Shown in pieces: positions 9,651 through 18,446 of a stretch of DNA of 64,000 nt (the first letter of the stretch is position 1; each line of letters starts with the position of its first letter). Under the pieces are notes generated by a model that worked only from the letters and a program-made list of their open reading frames with translations, had not been told where the DNA came from and did not search any database. A program made the translations under genes and the position numbers. Origin of the DNA: Anaerolineaceae bacterium (lineage in GTDB: Bacteria > Chloroflexota > Anaerolineae > Promineifilales > Promineifilaceae); contig PABI01000090.1 of NCBI GenBank assembly GCA_002699125.1, forward strand, positions 1-64,000. The letters run 5' to 3'.

Positions 9651-9702
9651 GAGAACAAAAAGTCTTTAGAAATAGGTTCATCCTGAAGGTGCTTTTGTTC
9701 TC
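9651..9702 (+). repeat. Inverted repeat 1 upstream of the redox-signalling operon
   Basis: GAGAACAAAA(A)G and CTTTTGTTCTC form an 11-bp inverted repeat enclosing about 28 bases. It sits 86 bases upstream of the CoA-binding protein start and is followed 5 bases later by a second inverted repeat. It could be an operator, a leader hairpin or a weak terminator; the sequence alone does not decide. Confidence 0.55.
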
Positions 9703-9707
9703 CTTAA

Positions 9708-9758
9708 CGTAAACCACTTCTTGCGTTATGGTTTTCCAAAAACCTTTTGTGGTTTACG
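9708..9758 (+). repeat. Inverted repeat 2, nested hairpin upstream of the redox-signalling operon
   Basis: CGTAAACCAC (9708-9717) and GTGGTTTACG (9749-9758) are perfect complements. Inside them GGTTTT and AAAACC form a second short stem. In RNA this would be a nested hairpin ending 29 bases before the ATG at 9788, so it could act as a regulatory leader for the CoA-binding/kinase operon. Confidence 0.55.
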
Positions 9759-9787
9759 TATTTTCCTGCTTGCGAAGGAGTTTGAAA

Positions 9788-10252
9788 ATGAGTCATTTTG
9801 ATGAGTTGGCCAAAGAATTTCTTGCTCAAAAACGCATTGCCGTTGCTGGCGTGTCGCGCAATAAAAACGAAACGGCCAACGGCATTTTTCGCACCCTGCG
9901 CGACAAAGGGTATGAAACATTTGCCGTAAATCCCAATGCCGAAACGGTGGAGGGCGTGCCTTGTTTCCCCAACATGCAGGCCATTCCCGGCGGGGTTGAT
10001 GGGGCAATTTTGGTTACCGCACCGGAGGTGAGCGCCCAAATTGTGCAAGATTGCGTGACCGCTGGCGTGCCCCGTGTGTGGATGCACAACAACACGTTTA
10101 TGCCTTCTAGCGTCTCAGATGAGGCAACGGCCGTTTGCCAGGAAAACGGCATTCAGGTCATTGCCGGTGGCTGCCCCATGATGTTCTTCGATCCCTTCCA
10201 TAAATGTATGAAGTGGGCTTTAGGCAAGATGGGCCGTTTGCCCGCAACATAA
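9788..10252 (+). CDS. CoA-binding domain protein (YccU-like)
   Basis: A 154-residue Rossmann-fold CoA-binding protein. It shows the usual start SHFDELAKEFLAQKRIAVAG, VNPNAETVEGVPCF, AILVTAPEVSAQIVQDC and the end VIAGGCPMMFFDPFHKCMKW. Such proteins resemble the CoA-binding domain of succinyl-CoA synthetase, but their role is not established. The start at 9788 has GAAGGAG upstream; an open extension to 9728 is not family-like. The sensor kinase ATG follows its stop codon after a single base, so it heads the signalling operon. Confidence 0.85.
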   Translation: MSHFDELAKEFLAQKRIAVAGVSRNKNETANGIFRTLRDKGYETFAVNPNAETVEGVPCFPNMQAIPGGVDGAILVTAPEVSAQIVQDCVTAGVPRVWMHNNTFMPSSVSDEATAVCQENGIQVIAGGCPMMFFDPFHKCMKWALGKMGRLPAT

Positions 10253-10253
10253 A

Positions 10254-12311
10254 ATGGTTGCCGTCTACTTCTTTTACGGCCTGGCTTTTTTTACTCTGGG
10301 ACTGGCAGCCGGTCTTCAATCCCGCCACGGTGGCGATACGCCGTTACAAAAACAGATTCCCTGGCTGGCGGCGTTTGGCTTTGCTTACGCCGCCATCGCC
10401 TGGCTGGACATGCTTCAGACTTATAGCGCCAGCCAGGAGAGCAGCCAAGTTTTCAATGCCATCAGGATGGTTTTGCAGCCAACCAGCGGGCTGCTGCTGC
10501 TGATTTTTGGCTGGGGTGTGCTGACAAAAATTACCCCCTTACCCGCCTGGTCTCACCTGATTCCTGGCTTGTTGATTGTGCCCATCGCTTTTGTCATCAC
10601 GTACGCTTCTACCACCTTCATCACGCCGTCGCCCATTGAGATTCCCATCGACATCTGGTCCCGTTATTTACTCTATTTGCCCGGCAGCATTATGGCGGGC
10701 ATCGGGTTTTTGCGGCAGTGGCGCGAGCAAAAAGGGCAGGGTTATTATGATGTGGCCGGATTGATGCTGGCTACAGGGCTGGCTTTTTTGTTTGAGGCGT
10801 TTGTGGTGGGGCTGGTGGTTCCAGCCGCACCATACGGCCCAGCATCTTACTACAACTACAATCGCACCATTTATGATGCCTTTAGCGGGGAACAGGCGGA
10901 ACCAGAGAAGCCATTTGGGTTGATGAATTGGCTGGATTATGATCGCGTTTTAGAAGCAACCGGGCTGCCCATTCAATTTTGGCGGATGCTTTCTGCATTT
11001 GCGGTGACGGCCTTCATTGTGCGGGGGCTAGATGTTTTTGACGCCATCCGCAAGCGGCAAATGCGTGAGCTGCAAACCGAGCGAGATCGGGCGCAGCAGC
11101 TGGCGTTTGAAGCCCAAATTGCTGCGCGGCAAACGGCCGAAAACTGGACAGACGCACTCATCAGCATAAGCCGCCACATTGCCGAGCTGGAAGATGTGGA
11201 TGATATTCTGCTTTACATTGTGGATAACGGCCGTAAACTGCTCCACTCCAATTTTATGGGATTGGCCCTTTTAACCGGCGATCTACCCGATTTGGAACTG
11301 AAATGTTTTGCCAATGACGGCCAGACAAGTATTGTCGATTCCCCGGTCAAAGTCGAAAATCCGCTGATCCTGAACACCCTGTATCGTACCGGCTCTTATT
11401 GTTCCTCTACCGACGAGCCCCCAGCCAGCTTGGAAAACCTTTGCTTCTTTGGCGAAAACGTGGCCAGAACGGCCGCTATCGTTCAGCTTGATCTGGATGA
11501 TAAGCCCATCGGCGCCTTGTGGATCGCTCGCCATGAGGGGGAGCCTTATTCCGAAACCGATCTCATTTGGCTAGAATGCCTGGCCGATCAGGTCGTGATC
11601 GCCATTCAGCATGGCCTGATGACCTCCCAACTACAATCATTTTCCATTATTGAAGAGCGGGGGCGTATCGCCCGTGAAATGCATGACGGGTTAGCCCAGA
11701 TTTTGGGGTACCTGAATTTGCAGGTGCAAACGCTGGAGACGCTGCTCAAACGGGGCAAGCAGGAAGCGCTGCGCAAGGAGCTGGACCAGATGCGCCAGGC
11801 GGTTCAGCTGGCTCACGCTGACGTGCGTGAAAATATCCTCAGTTTGCGTACCACGCTGGCCAACGAGAAGGGGCTGGTTTCGGCCATTGATGAATATCTG
11901 AACGAATTTGGTATCCAAACCCGGATTGAAACACGGTTTGAGAATGAGGTGGAAGGTCAGCTAAACCTGGCTTCGCTGGCAGAGGTGCAGCTGGTTTGCA
12001 TTTTGCAGGAAGCGTTGACCAATGTGCGGAAACATGCCCAGGCCACAGCTATACGCGTGCGCATTGTGCAAAAGCGAACAGCCAGCCAGTGTGAATATCT
12101 CCTGATGGAAGTGGTGGATGATGGCGTGGGGTTTGTCAACCAAAACGGGGGTAACCGCAGCTTCGGGTTGCAAACGATGCACGAGCGGGCGCAGGCAGTT
12201 GGTGGCGAGCTGGTCGTGAATTCGGTTCCTGATCGGGGAACCTCGATCCTGTGTCGGTTCCCTTGTTTGGCTGAGGAAAAACTGCGCAGACAAAATTTGG
12301 TGCTGCAATAG
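10254..12311 (+). CDS. Membrane sensor histidine kinase, NarX/LiaS type with GAF-like domain
   Basis: A 685-residue kinase. The first about 260 residues hold roughly seven hydrophobic helices, followed by a coiled linker (about 265-295), a GAF-like sensor region (about 300-455), a HisKA_3 dimerisation domain with GRIAREMHDGLAQ (phospho-acceptor His near residue 477), and an HATPase domain with QEALTNVRKHA (N box) and VVDDGVGF plus SFGLQTMHERA (G boxes). This architecture partners NarL-type regulators, and one is encoded two genes downstream. Its position directly before the DmsABC operons suggests redox or substrate sensing that controls them. The signal is unknown. Confidence 0.9.
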   Translation: MVAVYFFYGLAFFTLGLAAGLQSRHGGDTPLQKQIPWLAAFGFAYAAIAWLDMLQTYSASQESSQVFNAIRMVLQPTSGLLLLIFGWGVLTKITPLPAWSHLIPGLLIVPIAFVITYASTTFITPSPIEIPIDIWSRYLLYLPGSIMAGIGFLRQWREQKGQGYYDVAGLMLATGLAFLFEAFVVGLVVPAAPYGPASYYNYNRTIYDAFSGEQAEPEKPFGLMNWLDYDRVLEATGLPIQFWRMLSAFAVTAFIVRGLDVFDAIRKRQMRELQTERDRAQQLAFEAQIAARQTAENWTDALISISRHIAELEDVDDILLYIVDNGRKLLHSNFMGLALLTGDLPDLELKCFANDGQTSIVDSPVKVENPLILNTLYRTGSYCSSTDEPPASLENLCFFGENVARTAAIVQLDLDDKPIGALWIARHEGEPYSETDLIWLECLADQVVIAIQHGLMTSQLQSFSIIEERGRIAREMHDGLAQILGYLNLQVQTLETLLKRGKQEALRKELDQMRQAVQLAHADVRENILSLRTTLANEKGLVSAIDEYLNEFGIQTRIETRFENEVEGQLNLASLAEVQLVCILQEALTNVRKHAQATAIRVRIVQKRTASQCEYLLMEVVDDGVGFVNQNGGNRSFGLQTMHERAQAVGGELVVNSVPDRGTSILCRFPCLAEEKLRRQNLVLQ

Positions 12312-12330
12312 TGACAGTGCAAAACAGAGT

Positions 12331-13251
12331 ATGAATGTTCGTGAATGGGCTTTACCGGTTTATACAATTTTGATGCAGCTGGCCGTGGGGGCCATGCTGG
12401 GCTTGTGGATTATTCGCGCGGTGGCGATTCGGCAGCACGGCCGTTCCGTTATTGACTACATCATTCGCATTCCAGTGCTGGCCGTTTTCTTGACCATTGT
12501 GGCGGCCATTATCGGCTCGCATTTTCATTTAAGCCAACCTGTTTTTTCACTGCTGGCCACGCTCAATTTACGCACCTCCTGGTTGAGCCGCGAAATTCTC
12601 TTCACGATTTCCTTTTTGGTTATGGTGGGGGGTATTGCCTACCTGCAATGGTTTACCTACGGCAATTCTCGTTTGATAACGGTCATGGGTTGGTTCGGGG
12701 CGGGGGCAGGTAGTTTAGGCGTTTATTGCATGTCCCAGATTTACCTGCTGCCCACCCACTCTTCGTGGAATTCGCCGTTGACCATCGTTTCCTTCTTGCT
12801 GTCGGCCTTGATTTTGGGGGTAACGGCCGTTGCCGTACTGCTGGTGATGGATTTAAAGGTATCGGAAGTGGCCGGGGCGGCAGAAACGGCCGTGCGCCGG
12901 CAAATTGTTCACCAATCATTTGTCTGGCTGGCGGGGGTGGCGGGGGGAACGGCCGTTATTACTCTGGTCCTCAACCTCATCCTCATAACCAACTTGAGCC
13001 ACGGAGAACTATCGGCACAAACCAGCCTGGTTCTCCTGTTGGGACTTTACAGACCGCTCTTTGGGCTGCGTTACATTGCTCTGTTTACCGGTGTAGGCTG
13101 GTTTGGCCTCACCGCATTTATATTTCTGCGCGGCAAAACACCGCCGTTTGAAATGACAACGGCCATTTATTTGGCCTGTCTATTCGTATTGATCTCTGAA
13201 ATTTTGGGACGCTTCTTATTTTACGCTACCCACGTTCGGACCGGGATCTGA
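12331..13251 (+). CDS. DmsC-like membrane anchor subunit, third copy
   Basis: A 306-residue polytopic protein with about eight hydrophobic helices, related to DmsC, the quinol-oxidising anchor of DMSO reductase. It shares SQIYLLPTHSSWNS, RTSWLSREILF and the end GRFLFYATHVRTGI with the two true DmsC subunits downstream (SQIYMLETQPAWNS, TTSWLSREIL, GRFLFYATRVSIGI), but is much more diverged from them than they are from each other. It lies between the kinase and the response regulator rather than after a DmsAB pair. It may feed quinol-pool information to the kinase, or be a spare anchor; both are inference. Confidence 0.82.
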   Translation: MNVREWALPVYTILMQLAVGAMLGLWIIRAVAIRQHGRSVIDYIIRIPVLAVFLTIVAAIIGSHFHLSQPVFSLLATLNLRTSWLSREILFTISFLVMVGGIAYLQWFTYGNSRLITVMGWFGAGAGSLGVYCMSQIYLLPTHSSWNSPLTIVSFLLSALILGVTAVAVLLVMDLKVSEVAGAAETAVRRQIVHQSFVWLAGVAGGTAVITLVLNLILITNLSHGELSAQTSLVLLLGLYRPLFGLRYIALFTGVGWFGLTAFIFLRGKTPPFEMTTAIYLACLFVLISEILGRFLFYATHVRTGI

Positions 13252-13267
13252 AAATAAGGATAATAGC

Positions 13268-13918
13268 ATGACACTTAAAGTTGTTGTCGCCGATGATCAC
13301 AAACTGTTTCGCCAGGGGCTCATTGGCCTCATGCGCGCGCACGATGATCTGGTGGAAGTAATTGGCGAAGCCGCTTCCGGGCAGGAAGCTATTCAATTAG
13401 CTCATCAGCTACGGCCAGACGTCATCCTCATGGATATCCAAATGCCGGATGGCGACGGCTTAAAGGCCACGCGTGAAATTCGGCAATCTCTGCCGGACAT
13501 TGCTATTGTCATGCTCACCGCGTCTGAAGAAGATGAACACCTTAAAGAAGCCGTTCGCCTGGGTGTGGCCGGTTATTTGCTGAAGGATTTGGATGCGACA
13601 GAACTCTTTGAGCTTTTGGCTGGGGTGACCCGCAATGAAGTTGCCGTGACGCGCGCCATGGCCAGCCGCCTCTTAAAAATTATGGCAAACAATGGCAACG
13701 GTGAGGCAAGCATTGCCAACGACTTAACCGAGCGTGAAATAGAGGTTCTGACCTTATTGGCGCAGGGAGCCAGTAACCCCCAAATTGCTGAAGAACTGTA
13801 CATTACCATCAATACGGTCAAAACTCATATCAGCCATATCCTTACTAAATTGCAGCTGGAAAACCGCACCCAGGCAGCCACATACGCTGTGCAAAAAGGG
13901 ATTGTCCCCTCCGAATAG
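13268..13918 (+). CDS. Response regulator, NarL/FixJ family
   Basis: A 216-residue two-domain regulator. The receiver domain has VVVADDHKLFRQGL, the phospho-acceptor Asp near residue 56 in VILMDIQMPDGDG, and KDLDATELFELL. The LuxR-type helix-turn-helix begins LTEREIEVLTLLAQGASNPQ and continues TINTVKTHISHILTKL. It is the cognate partner of the HisKA_3 kinase in the same operon. The ATCACCCA-CC-TGGGTGAT palindrome 17 bases after its stop, which recurs before the second DmsA operon, is the obvious candidate binding site. Confidence 0.92.
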   Translation: MTLKVVVADDHKLFRQGLIGLMRAHDDLVEVIGEAASGQEAIQLAHQLRPDVILMDIQMPDGDGLKATREIRQSLPDIAIVMLTASEEDEHLKEAVRLGVAGYLLKDLDATELFELLAGVTRNEVAVTRAMASRLLKIMANNGNGEASIANDLTEREIEVLTLLAQGASNPQIAEELYITINTVKTHISHILTKLQLENRTQAATYAVQKGIVPSE

Positions 13919-13934
13919 CCATTATCCGGCAAAG

Positions 13935-13952
13935 ATCACCCACCTGGGTGAT
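13935..13952 (+). promoter_or_regulatory. Palindromic operator candidate, copy 1
   Basis: ATCACCCACCTGGGTGAT is an 8-bp inverted repeat with a 2-base spacer. An identical copy lies at 18447. Here it starts 223 bases before the dmsA1 start; the other starts 224 bases before dmsA2. The flanking 40 or so bases are also conserved (GATATGAAATTCCTC, CCGCAGGATGT). I found no further copy in the window. It is a candidate site for the NarL-type regulator encoded just upstream. Confidence 0.7.
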
Positions 13953-14073
13953 ATGAAATTCCTCTACCGCAGGATGTGTCGCCTGTCAGTCTCCCTGTAT
14001 CTTAAATGTGTGACCTTAATAAAATTTGGGCATATTGACTCAATTAATAAGGAGCATCTTTGGGAGGCGGCTA

Positions 14074-14127
14074 TTGCAGGAGATGGAACGGAGAGTTTAC
14101 GGGAAGTTTGATTTGTTTAGCGAATAA
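14074..14127 (+). other. Possible 17-residue leader peptide before dmsA1
   Basis: GGAGG is followed by a TTG codon opening a 17-codon frame (MQEMERRVYGKFDLFSE) that ends in TAA 30 bases before dmsA1. The segment GGAGGCG-CTATTGCA is conserved before dmsA2, where TTG at 18587 opens an 8-codon frame. In both cases the TTG lies exactly 84 bases before the dmsA ATG. The amino acids differ, so only the ribosome site and start are conserved. Confidence 0.3.
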
Positions 14128-14157
14128 GAGTTTGACAATATCATGGAGGAGCATCAC

Positions 14158-16758
14158 ATGAGTGAAAATAATTTCCTCAACAAGGCCCTCGATAACACAG
14201 TACTCAATCGGCGCAGTTTTCTCAAATGGAGTGGGGCGCTGGGTGGAACGGCCGTGTTAGCCGGGGGGATGAATTATAGTTTGAAATTAAGTGAAGCCGC
14301 TACCGAAGCGGCAGCAGGCGAGGGTGAATGGATCACTGCCGCCTGCTGGCACAACTGCGGTGGGCAGCGATGTTTGTTAAAAGCCCATGTAGTAGATGGT
14401 GTCGTGCAGAAAGTAAAAACAGACGATACGCATCCCGACACGATGGAAACACCGCAGATCCGAGCTTGTGCCCGAGGGCGCTCGCAGCAGCATCAGGTCT
14501 TTGGCGTTGATCGCTTAAAATACCCAATGAAACGCCTAAACTGGGAGCCAGGTGGCGGTAAAAAAGAATTACGGGGACAAGATGAGTGGGTCCGTATTAG
14601 TTGGGATGAGGCCCTAGATATTGTTGCCAACGAAATTAAACGCATCCAGGAAACCCATGGTAAAGAAGCGATTTTGGAAGTTGGCAATACGTTGGGCCGT
14701 ACCATGACTCTTGCCGGGGGGACCGCAGGCACCTGGGGTACAACCTCGTGGGGAACCTGGTATTATACCGGCCCGAAAATTGGTTTGGGTGACGGGCTTT
14801 TTAACACCAGCAATAATGACCGCCTGGATATGCAAAATAGTGACCTGATCGTTATTTGGGGCGGGAATCCGGCCTGGAGCGCTCAGGGCAATAATATGTC
14901 CTACTATCATGCGGCCAAGAAGGCCGGGGCCAAATTCCTCTTCCTTGATCCGTACTACAATGACTCGGCCATGATATTGGCAGATGAGTGGGTGCCTGTG
15001 CGCCCAGGGACGGATCATGCTTTGGCTTTGGGAATGGCCCATACATTGCTTGTTAAAGACGATCCTGAGACAAACCCGCTAATCGATTGGGATTTCCTCC
15101 ATCGTTGCACGGTGGGCTTTGACAAAGATCACATGCCAGAAGGTGCCGATCCCAAAGAAAACTTTGTAGATTATGCATTGGGCACTTACGATGGCCTGCC
15201 AAAAACGGCCGAGTGGGCTTCGAAAATTTGTGGCGTTGCACCGGGCACGATTCGCAGAATCGCTCTCCAGATTGCTACAACGCCCCGTGTCTCACTTCTT
15301 ACGGCCTGGTCGGTAGCCCGCACCAATAACTCTGACTCCTGGCCACAGATGTTTATGACCATAGGTTGCATGACCGGCCACATTGGTGAATCAGGTCGTT
15401 GTACCGGTGTTAGCTGTTGGGAGAGAACGGCCGATGGTGGACCATTCCTCATTAACAGTGGCAGCAGTGGTGTTCCCGGTCTTACCAACGCTCCAGAAGA
15501 ACAAGTTAATATCAAGATCAACAACAACGAGCTATGGGATGCTGTGCTGTCTGACAAATACACAGCTGGGTACCAGGATGTGCGTGATGTTAACATCCAA
15601 ATGATTATGCACGACGGCAGCTCTGCCCTAAATCAGAAAGTTGGCATGACCAAGGGTATTGAAGCCCATCGTAAAGTCGAATTCGTGCTCTCTTTAAACT
15701 ACGTACTTAATACGAACGCCAAATACTCCGATGTGGTTCTGCCCGTTACCACGCAGTGGGAACGCAGCGGTTACATGAAAGGTAATCGTGACCATCTTAT
15801 TTGGGCCAGACAAATTACCGAGCCACTCTTTGAAGCAAAAGATGATGACTGGATTGCCGCTGAACTAGGCAAACGGCTAGGATTTGATCCCCAAGAAATT
15901 GATCCGATGCCTCTCAAACAGCAGATTTTCAACCGCTTGGCGGGATCTTGGGTCATGAAAGAAGATGGATCAGTTCAAGAGCCGCTTCTTACGATTACGG
16001 CTGAAGACATCAAGGATATGGGTGTTGAAGGTGAGCCGCAGACTGGCCGAATTCCGTTGCAAGAGTATAGAGAAAAGGGCATTTACACGGTACGCCGTAC
16101 CAAAGGCGATGCCTTGACCTTTATTGCTCATGAAGCCTTCCGTACGGACCCAGAGGCAAATCCTTTGGAGACGCCTAGCGGCAAATTAGAGATTCATTGC
16201 CAAGACATTGCCGACTTTGTCAAAAATTCTGGGTTTAATGAAATCCGTCCTATTCCTACCTACAATCCACCAATCGAAGGTTATGAAGACACTTTTGCCG
16301 ATTGGAATAGGGGCATAAAGGGCGAATATCCTTTGCAGCTTTTCACTATCCACTATCGTCGTCGCTCTCACTCAATTTTTGACAATGTTCCCTGGCTGCG
16401 TGAGGCTTTTCCCCAGGAGTTCATTATAAACCCCATTGATGCCAGAGCACGCGGACTTAAGCATGGCGACTACGCAAAAATCTGGAGTCGGCACGGCACG
16501 GTTGTACGGCCGGTTTATTTGTCTGAACGCATGATGCCTGGTGTTGTTGCCCTTGGTGAGGGTGCCTGGGCTGAAGTGGACGAAGAAACTGGGGTTGATA
16601 TGGCAGGGGCTACAAATACCCTTAATGGTGCCATCCCTACCGGTCAAGGTCATCAGGGCTGGAATACGTGCAATGTTCAGGTGGAGCGTTACGGTGGACC
16701 TGACTCGTTGACCCCAGATTTCAAGTGGGAACAACGGATACCCATCAAGGAGGTATGA
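14158..16758 (+). CDS. DmsA-like molybdopterin oxidoreductase catalytic subunit, copy 1
   Basis: An 866-residue DMSO-reductase-family catalytic subunit resembling E. coli DmsA along its length. A Tat signal (NRRSFLKWSGALGG, about residues 17-29) sends the folded enzyme out of the cytoplasm. The [4Fe-4S] motif follows (C63, C67, C72, then the Cys in IRACARGRS), then KYPMKR, the Mo-site region TTSWGTW whose Ser aligns with the DmsA Mo-ligand serine, and the C-terminal MPD-binding domain (GVVALGEGAWAEVDEETG). The first cluster motif is C-x3-C-x4-C, one residue longer than usual. The start at 14158 follows GGAGGAG. dmsB follows 4 bases later. The substrate (DMSO, TMAO or another oxide) is unknown. 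Confidence 0.92.
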   Translation: MSENNFLNKALDNTVLNRRSFLKWSGALGGTAVLAGGMNYSLKLSEAATEAAAGEGEWITAACWHNCGGQRCLLKAHVVDGVVQKVKTDDTHPDTMETPQIRACARGRSQQHQVFGVDRLKYPMKRLNWEPGGGKKELRGQDEWVRISWDEALDIVANEIKRIQETHGKEAILEVGNTLGRTMTLAGGTAGTWGTTSWGTWYYTGPKIGLGDGLFNTSNNDRLDMQNSDLIVIWGGNPAWSAQGNNMSYYHAAKKAGAKFLFLDPYYNDSAMILADEWVPVRPGTDHALALGMAHTLLVKDDPETNPLIDWDFLHRCTVGFDKDHMPEGADPKENFVDYALGTYDGLPKTAEWASKICGVAPGTIRRIALQIATTPRVSLLTAWSVARTNNSDSWPQMFMTIGCMTGHIGESGRCTGVSCWERTADGGPFLINSGSSGVPGLTNAPEEQVNIKINNNELWDAVLSDKYTAGYQDVRDVNIQMIMHDGSSALNQKVGMTKGIEAHRKVEFVLSLNYVLNTNAKYSDVVLPVTTQWERSGYMKGNRDHLIWARQITEPLFEAKDDDWIAAELGKRLGFDPQEIDPMPLKQQIFNRLAGSWVMKEDGSVQEPLLTITAEDIKDMGVEGEPQTGRIPLQEYREKGIYTVRRTKGDALTFIAHEAFRTDPEANPLETPSGKLEIHCQDIADFVKNSGFNEIRPIPTYNPPIEGYEDTFADWNRGIKGEYPLQLFTIHYRRRSHSIFDNVPWLREAFPQEFIINPIDARARGLKHGDYAKIWSRHGTVVRPVYLSERMMPGVVALGEGAWAEVDEETGVDMAGATNTLNGAIPTGQGHQGWNTCNVQVERYGGPDSLTPDFKWEQRIPIKEV

Positions 16759-16762
16759 AATA

Positions 16763-17395
16763 ATGGCCAAGCAAATGGGTTTTTACTTTGACGCGAGCGC
16801 CTGTAACGGTTGCAAAGCTTGTGTCATTGCCTGCAAGTCTAAAAATGCCTTACCTACAGGGATTAACTTCCGGCAGGTTGTTCAGTATGGCGGTGGCAGC
16901 TGGATACCTCATCCAGACGACAAGACTTTGATGATGCCAAGTAATCTCTTTGCCTATTCGATTTCGTCTGCCTGTATGCACTGCGAGGATCCAAAGTGTG
17001 TAGAGATATGTCCGACGACCGCGTTTTACAAGAGAAGTGAAGATGGTGTCGTTGTAATCGACGCTGAAAAGTGCGTTGGTTGTCGTTATTGTGAATGGGC
17101 TTGTCCTTATGGTGCACCTCAATTCGATGAAGATGCTGGCAAAATGACAAAATGTGATTTTTGCGTTGATTTGTTGGAAAAGGGTGAGCAACCATATTGC
17201 ACTTCAGCATGTGTTATGCGTGCTTTGGAGTATGGTGATTTGGATGAGTTACGTGCTAAATACGGCCGTGTTAACGCCATCGAACCTTTACCGGCAGCCA
17301 ACATCACAAAGCCATCTATTGTGATCACGCCTCACAAGGATGCGCAGATAAGTGGTGAGGGAACTGGCCGAATATTAGATCTGGAGGAGGTGTGA
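16763..17395 (+). CDS. DmsB-like electron-transfer subunit, copy 1
   Basis: A 210-residue ferredoxin subunit with four cysteine groups for four [4Fe-4S] clusters: ACNGCKACVIAC, ACMHCEDPKCVEICP, KCVGCRYCEWACP and KCDFCVDLL with CTSACVMRAL. It passes electrons from the membrane anchor to the DmsA-like subunit. The length is typical of DmsB. It lies between dmsA1 and dmsC1, with 1 base between its stop and the dmsC1 start. Confidence 0.93.
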   Translation: MAKQMGFYFDASACNGCKACVIACKSKNALPTGINFRQVVQYGGGSWIPHPDDKTLMMPSNLFAYSISSACMHCEDPKCVEICPTTAFYKRSEDGVVVIDAEKCVGCRYCEWACPYGAPQFDEDAGKMTKCDFCVDLLEKGEQPYCTSACVMRALEYGDLDELRAKYGRVNAIEPLPAANITKPSIVITPHKDAQISGEGTGRILDLEEV

Positions 17396-17396
17396 G

Positions 17397-18317
17397 ATGG
17401 AAATTCACCAACTCTCTTTAATTACGTTTACGATCCTGATGCAAATGTCTGTTGGCGCGTTCCTGATTCTGGGCCTGGTGCACTTCTTTGTGGGACGCAA
17501 GGCGGGAGCGGAGCAGGCGGACCGGATGAGCGACCGGGCGTTGCTGGCCATTGGACCAGTTGTTGTTCTAGCAATGGTTGCCTCGTTGTTCCATCTTGGT
17601 AATCCTATGAATGCCCCCCGAGCTGTGGCCAACCTGACCACATCGTGGCTAAGCCGTGAAATTCTCCTAACCGTGAGTTTTGTCGTGCTTGGCGGCGCAT
17701 TTGGGCTGATGCAATGGCGCAAGATTGCCTCTTTTGCCGTGCGTAATGTGATTGCCTGGGTCACCGCAGTAGTGGGTGTGGTCCTGGTTTACAGCATGTC
17801 GCAGATTTACATGTTGGAAACACAGCCGGCCTGGAATAGTTGGGCCACCGTCGTATCCTTCTTTGCTACCACTTTGTTGTTAGGGTTACTGGCTATGGGT
17901 GCTGCCCTGGTCGCCAACTACGCCTACGTCAAACAGCATGATACCGAATGTGCTGAGGTGCAATGTGAACTGCTGCGTGACACACTGCGTTGGATTGCGG
18001 TGACGGCCGTTCTCGTGCTCGGCGTTGAATTGGTTGTGGCCCCGGTCTACCTGGCGACGTTGTCAACAGGTGGTGTCGCTGCCCAGGAAAGCGCGCGCCT
18101 GATGATTGAGGAGTTCGGCGTTCTGCTTGGTTTGCGCCTGGTTCTGGCCTTCATCGGCGCTGGTGTGTTTGGCTTCTTCCTGTATCAGAATGCCGCCAGC
18201 CCCGGTCGGGAAAGGATCATGGGCAACCTGGTATATGCTGCTTTTGCCCTGGTGCTTGTATCTGAAGTTGTGGGACGGTTCCTGTTTTACGCCACGCGAG
18301 TCAGCATCGGTATTTAA
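17397..18317 (+). CDS. DmsC-like membrane anchor subunit, copy 1
   Basis: A 306-residue integral membrane protein with about eight helices, the quinol-binding anchor of the first DmsABC-like enzyme. Characteristic segments are LFHLGNPMNAPRAV, TTSWLSREIL, YSMSQIYMLETQPAWNS and the C-terminal GRFLFYATRVSIGI. By eye it is roughly 85 percent identical to the second copy, clearly closer than the two DmsA copies are to each other. It ends the first operon, and a hairpin terminator follows. Confidence 0.93.
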   Translation: MEIHQLSLITFTILMQMSVGAFLILGLVHFFVGRKAGAEQADRMSDRALLAIGPVVVLAMVASLFHLGNPMNAPRAVANLTTSWLSREILLTVSFVVLGGAFGLMQWRKIASFAVRNVIAWVTAVVGVVLVYSMSQIYMLETQPAWNSWATVVSFFATTLLLGLLAMGAALVANYAYVKQHDTECAEVQCELLRDTLRWIAVTAVLVLGVELVVAPVYLATLSTGGVAAQESARLMIEEFGVLLGLRLVLAFIGAGVFGFFLYQNAASPGRERIMGNLVYAAFALVLVSEVVGRFLFYATRVSIGI

Positions 18318-18353
18318 TAACTGGCCGGCTCGGACAATTAAAACAATTACCTT

Positions 18354-18395
18354 GGGGAGATAGTGTGATTTAGTGCATTATCTCCCCTTCATTTT
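18354..18395 (+). terminator. Terminator of the first DmsABC operon
   Basis: GGGGAGATAGTG and CATTATCTCCCC form a 12-bp stem with one mismatch around a short loop, followed by TTCATTTT. It lies 36 bases after dmsC1 and separates the first operon from the regulatory region of the second. Confidence 0.75.
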
Positions 18396-18446
18396 GCGGC
18401 ACCTTGCCTGCCTATGGACATGATCGAGGGGCCGTTATCGCCTAAT

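Larger units (their letters stand above)
9272..9787. other. Long intergenic region with structured leader
   Basis: About 515 bases lie between the divergent membrane protein (minus) and the CoA-binding protein (plus). The first 370 bases hold no gene I can support. The last 140 carry two consecutive inverted repeats, annotated separately, that end 29 bases before the CoA-binding start. A 68-codon frame on the minus strand (9511-9717) has no family resemblance and is not called. Confidence 0.5.

Noticed and set aside
9511-9717. 68-codon minus-strand frame
   Set aside because: Covers one of the inverted repeats, no family pattern and no ribosome site.
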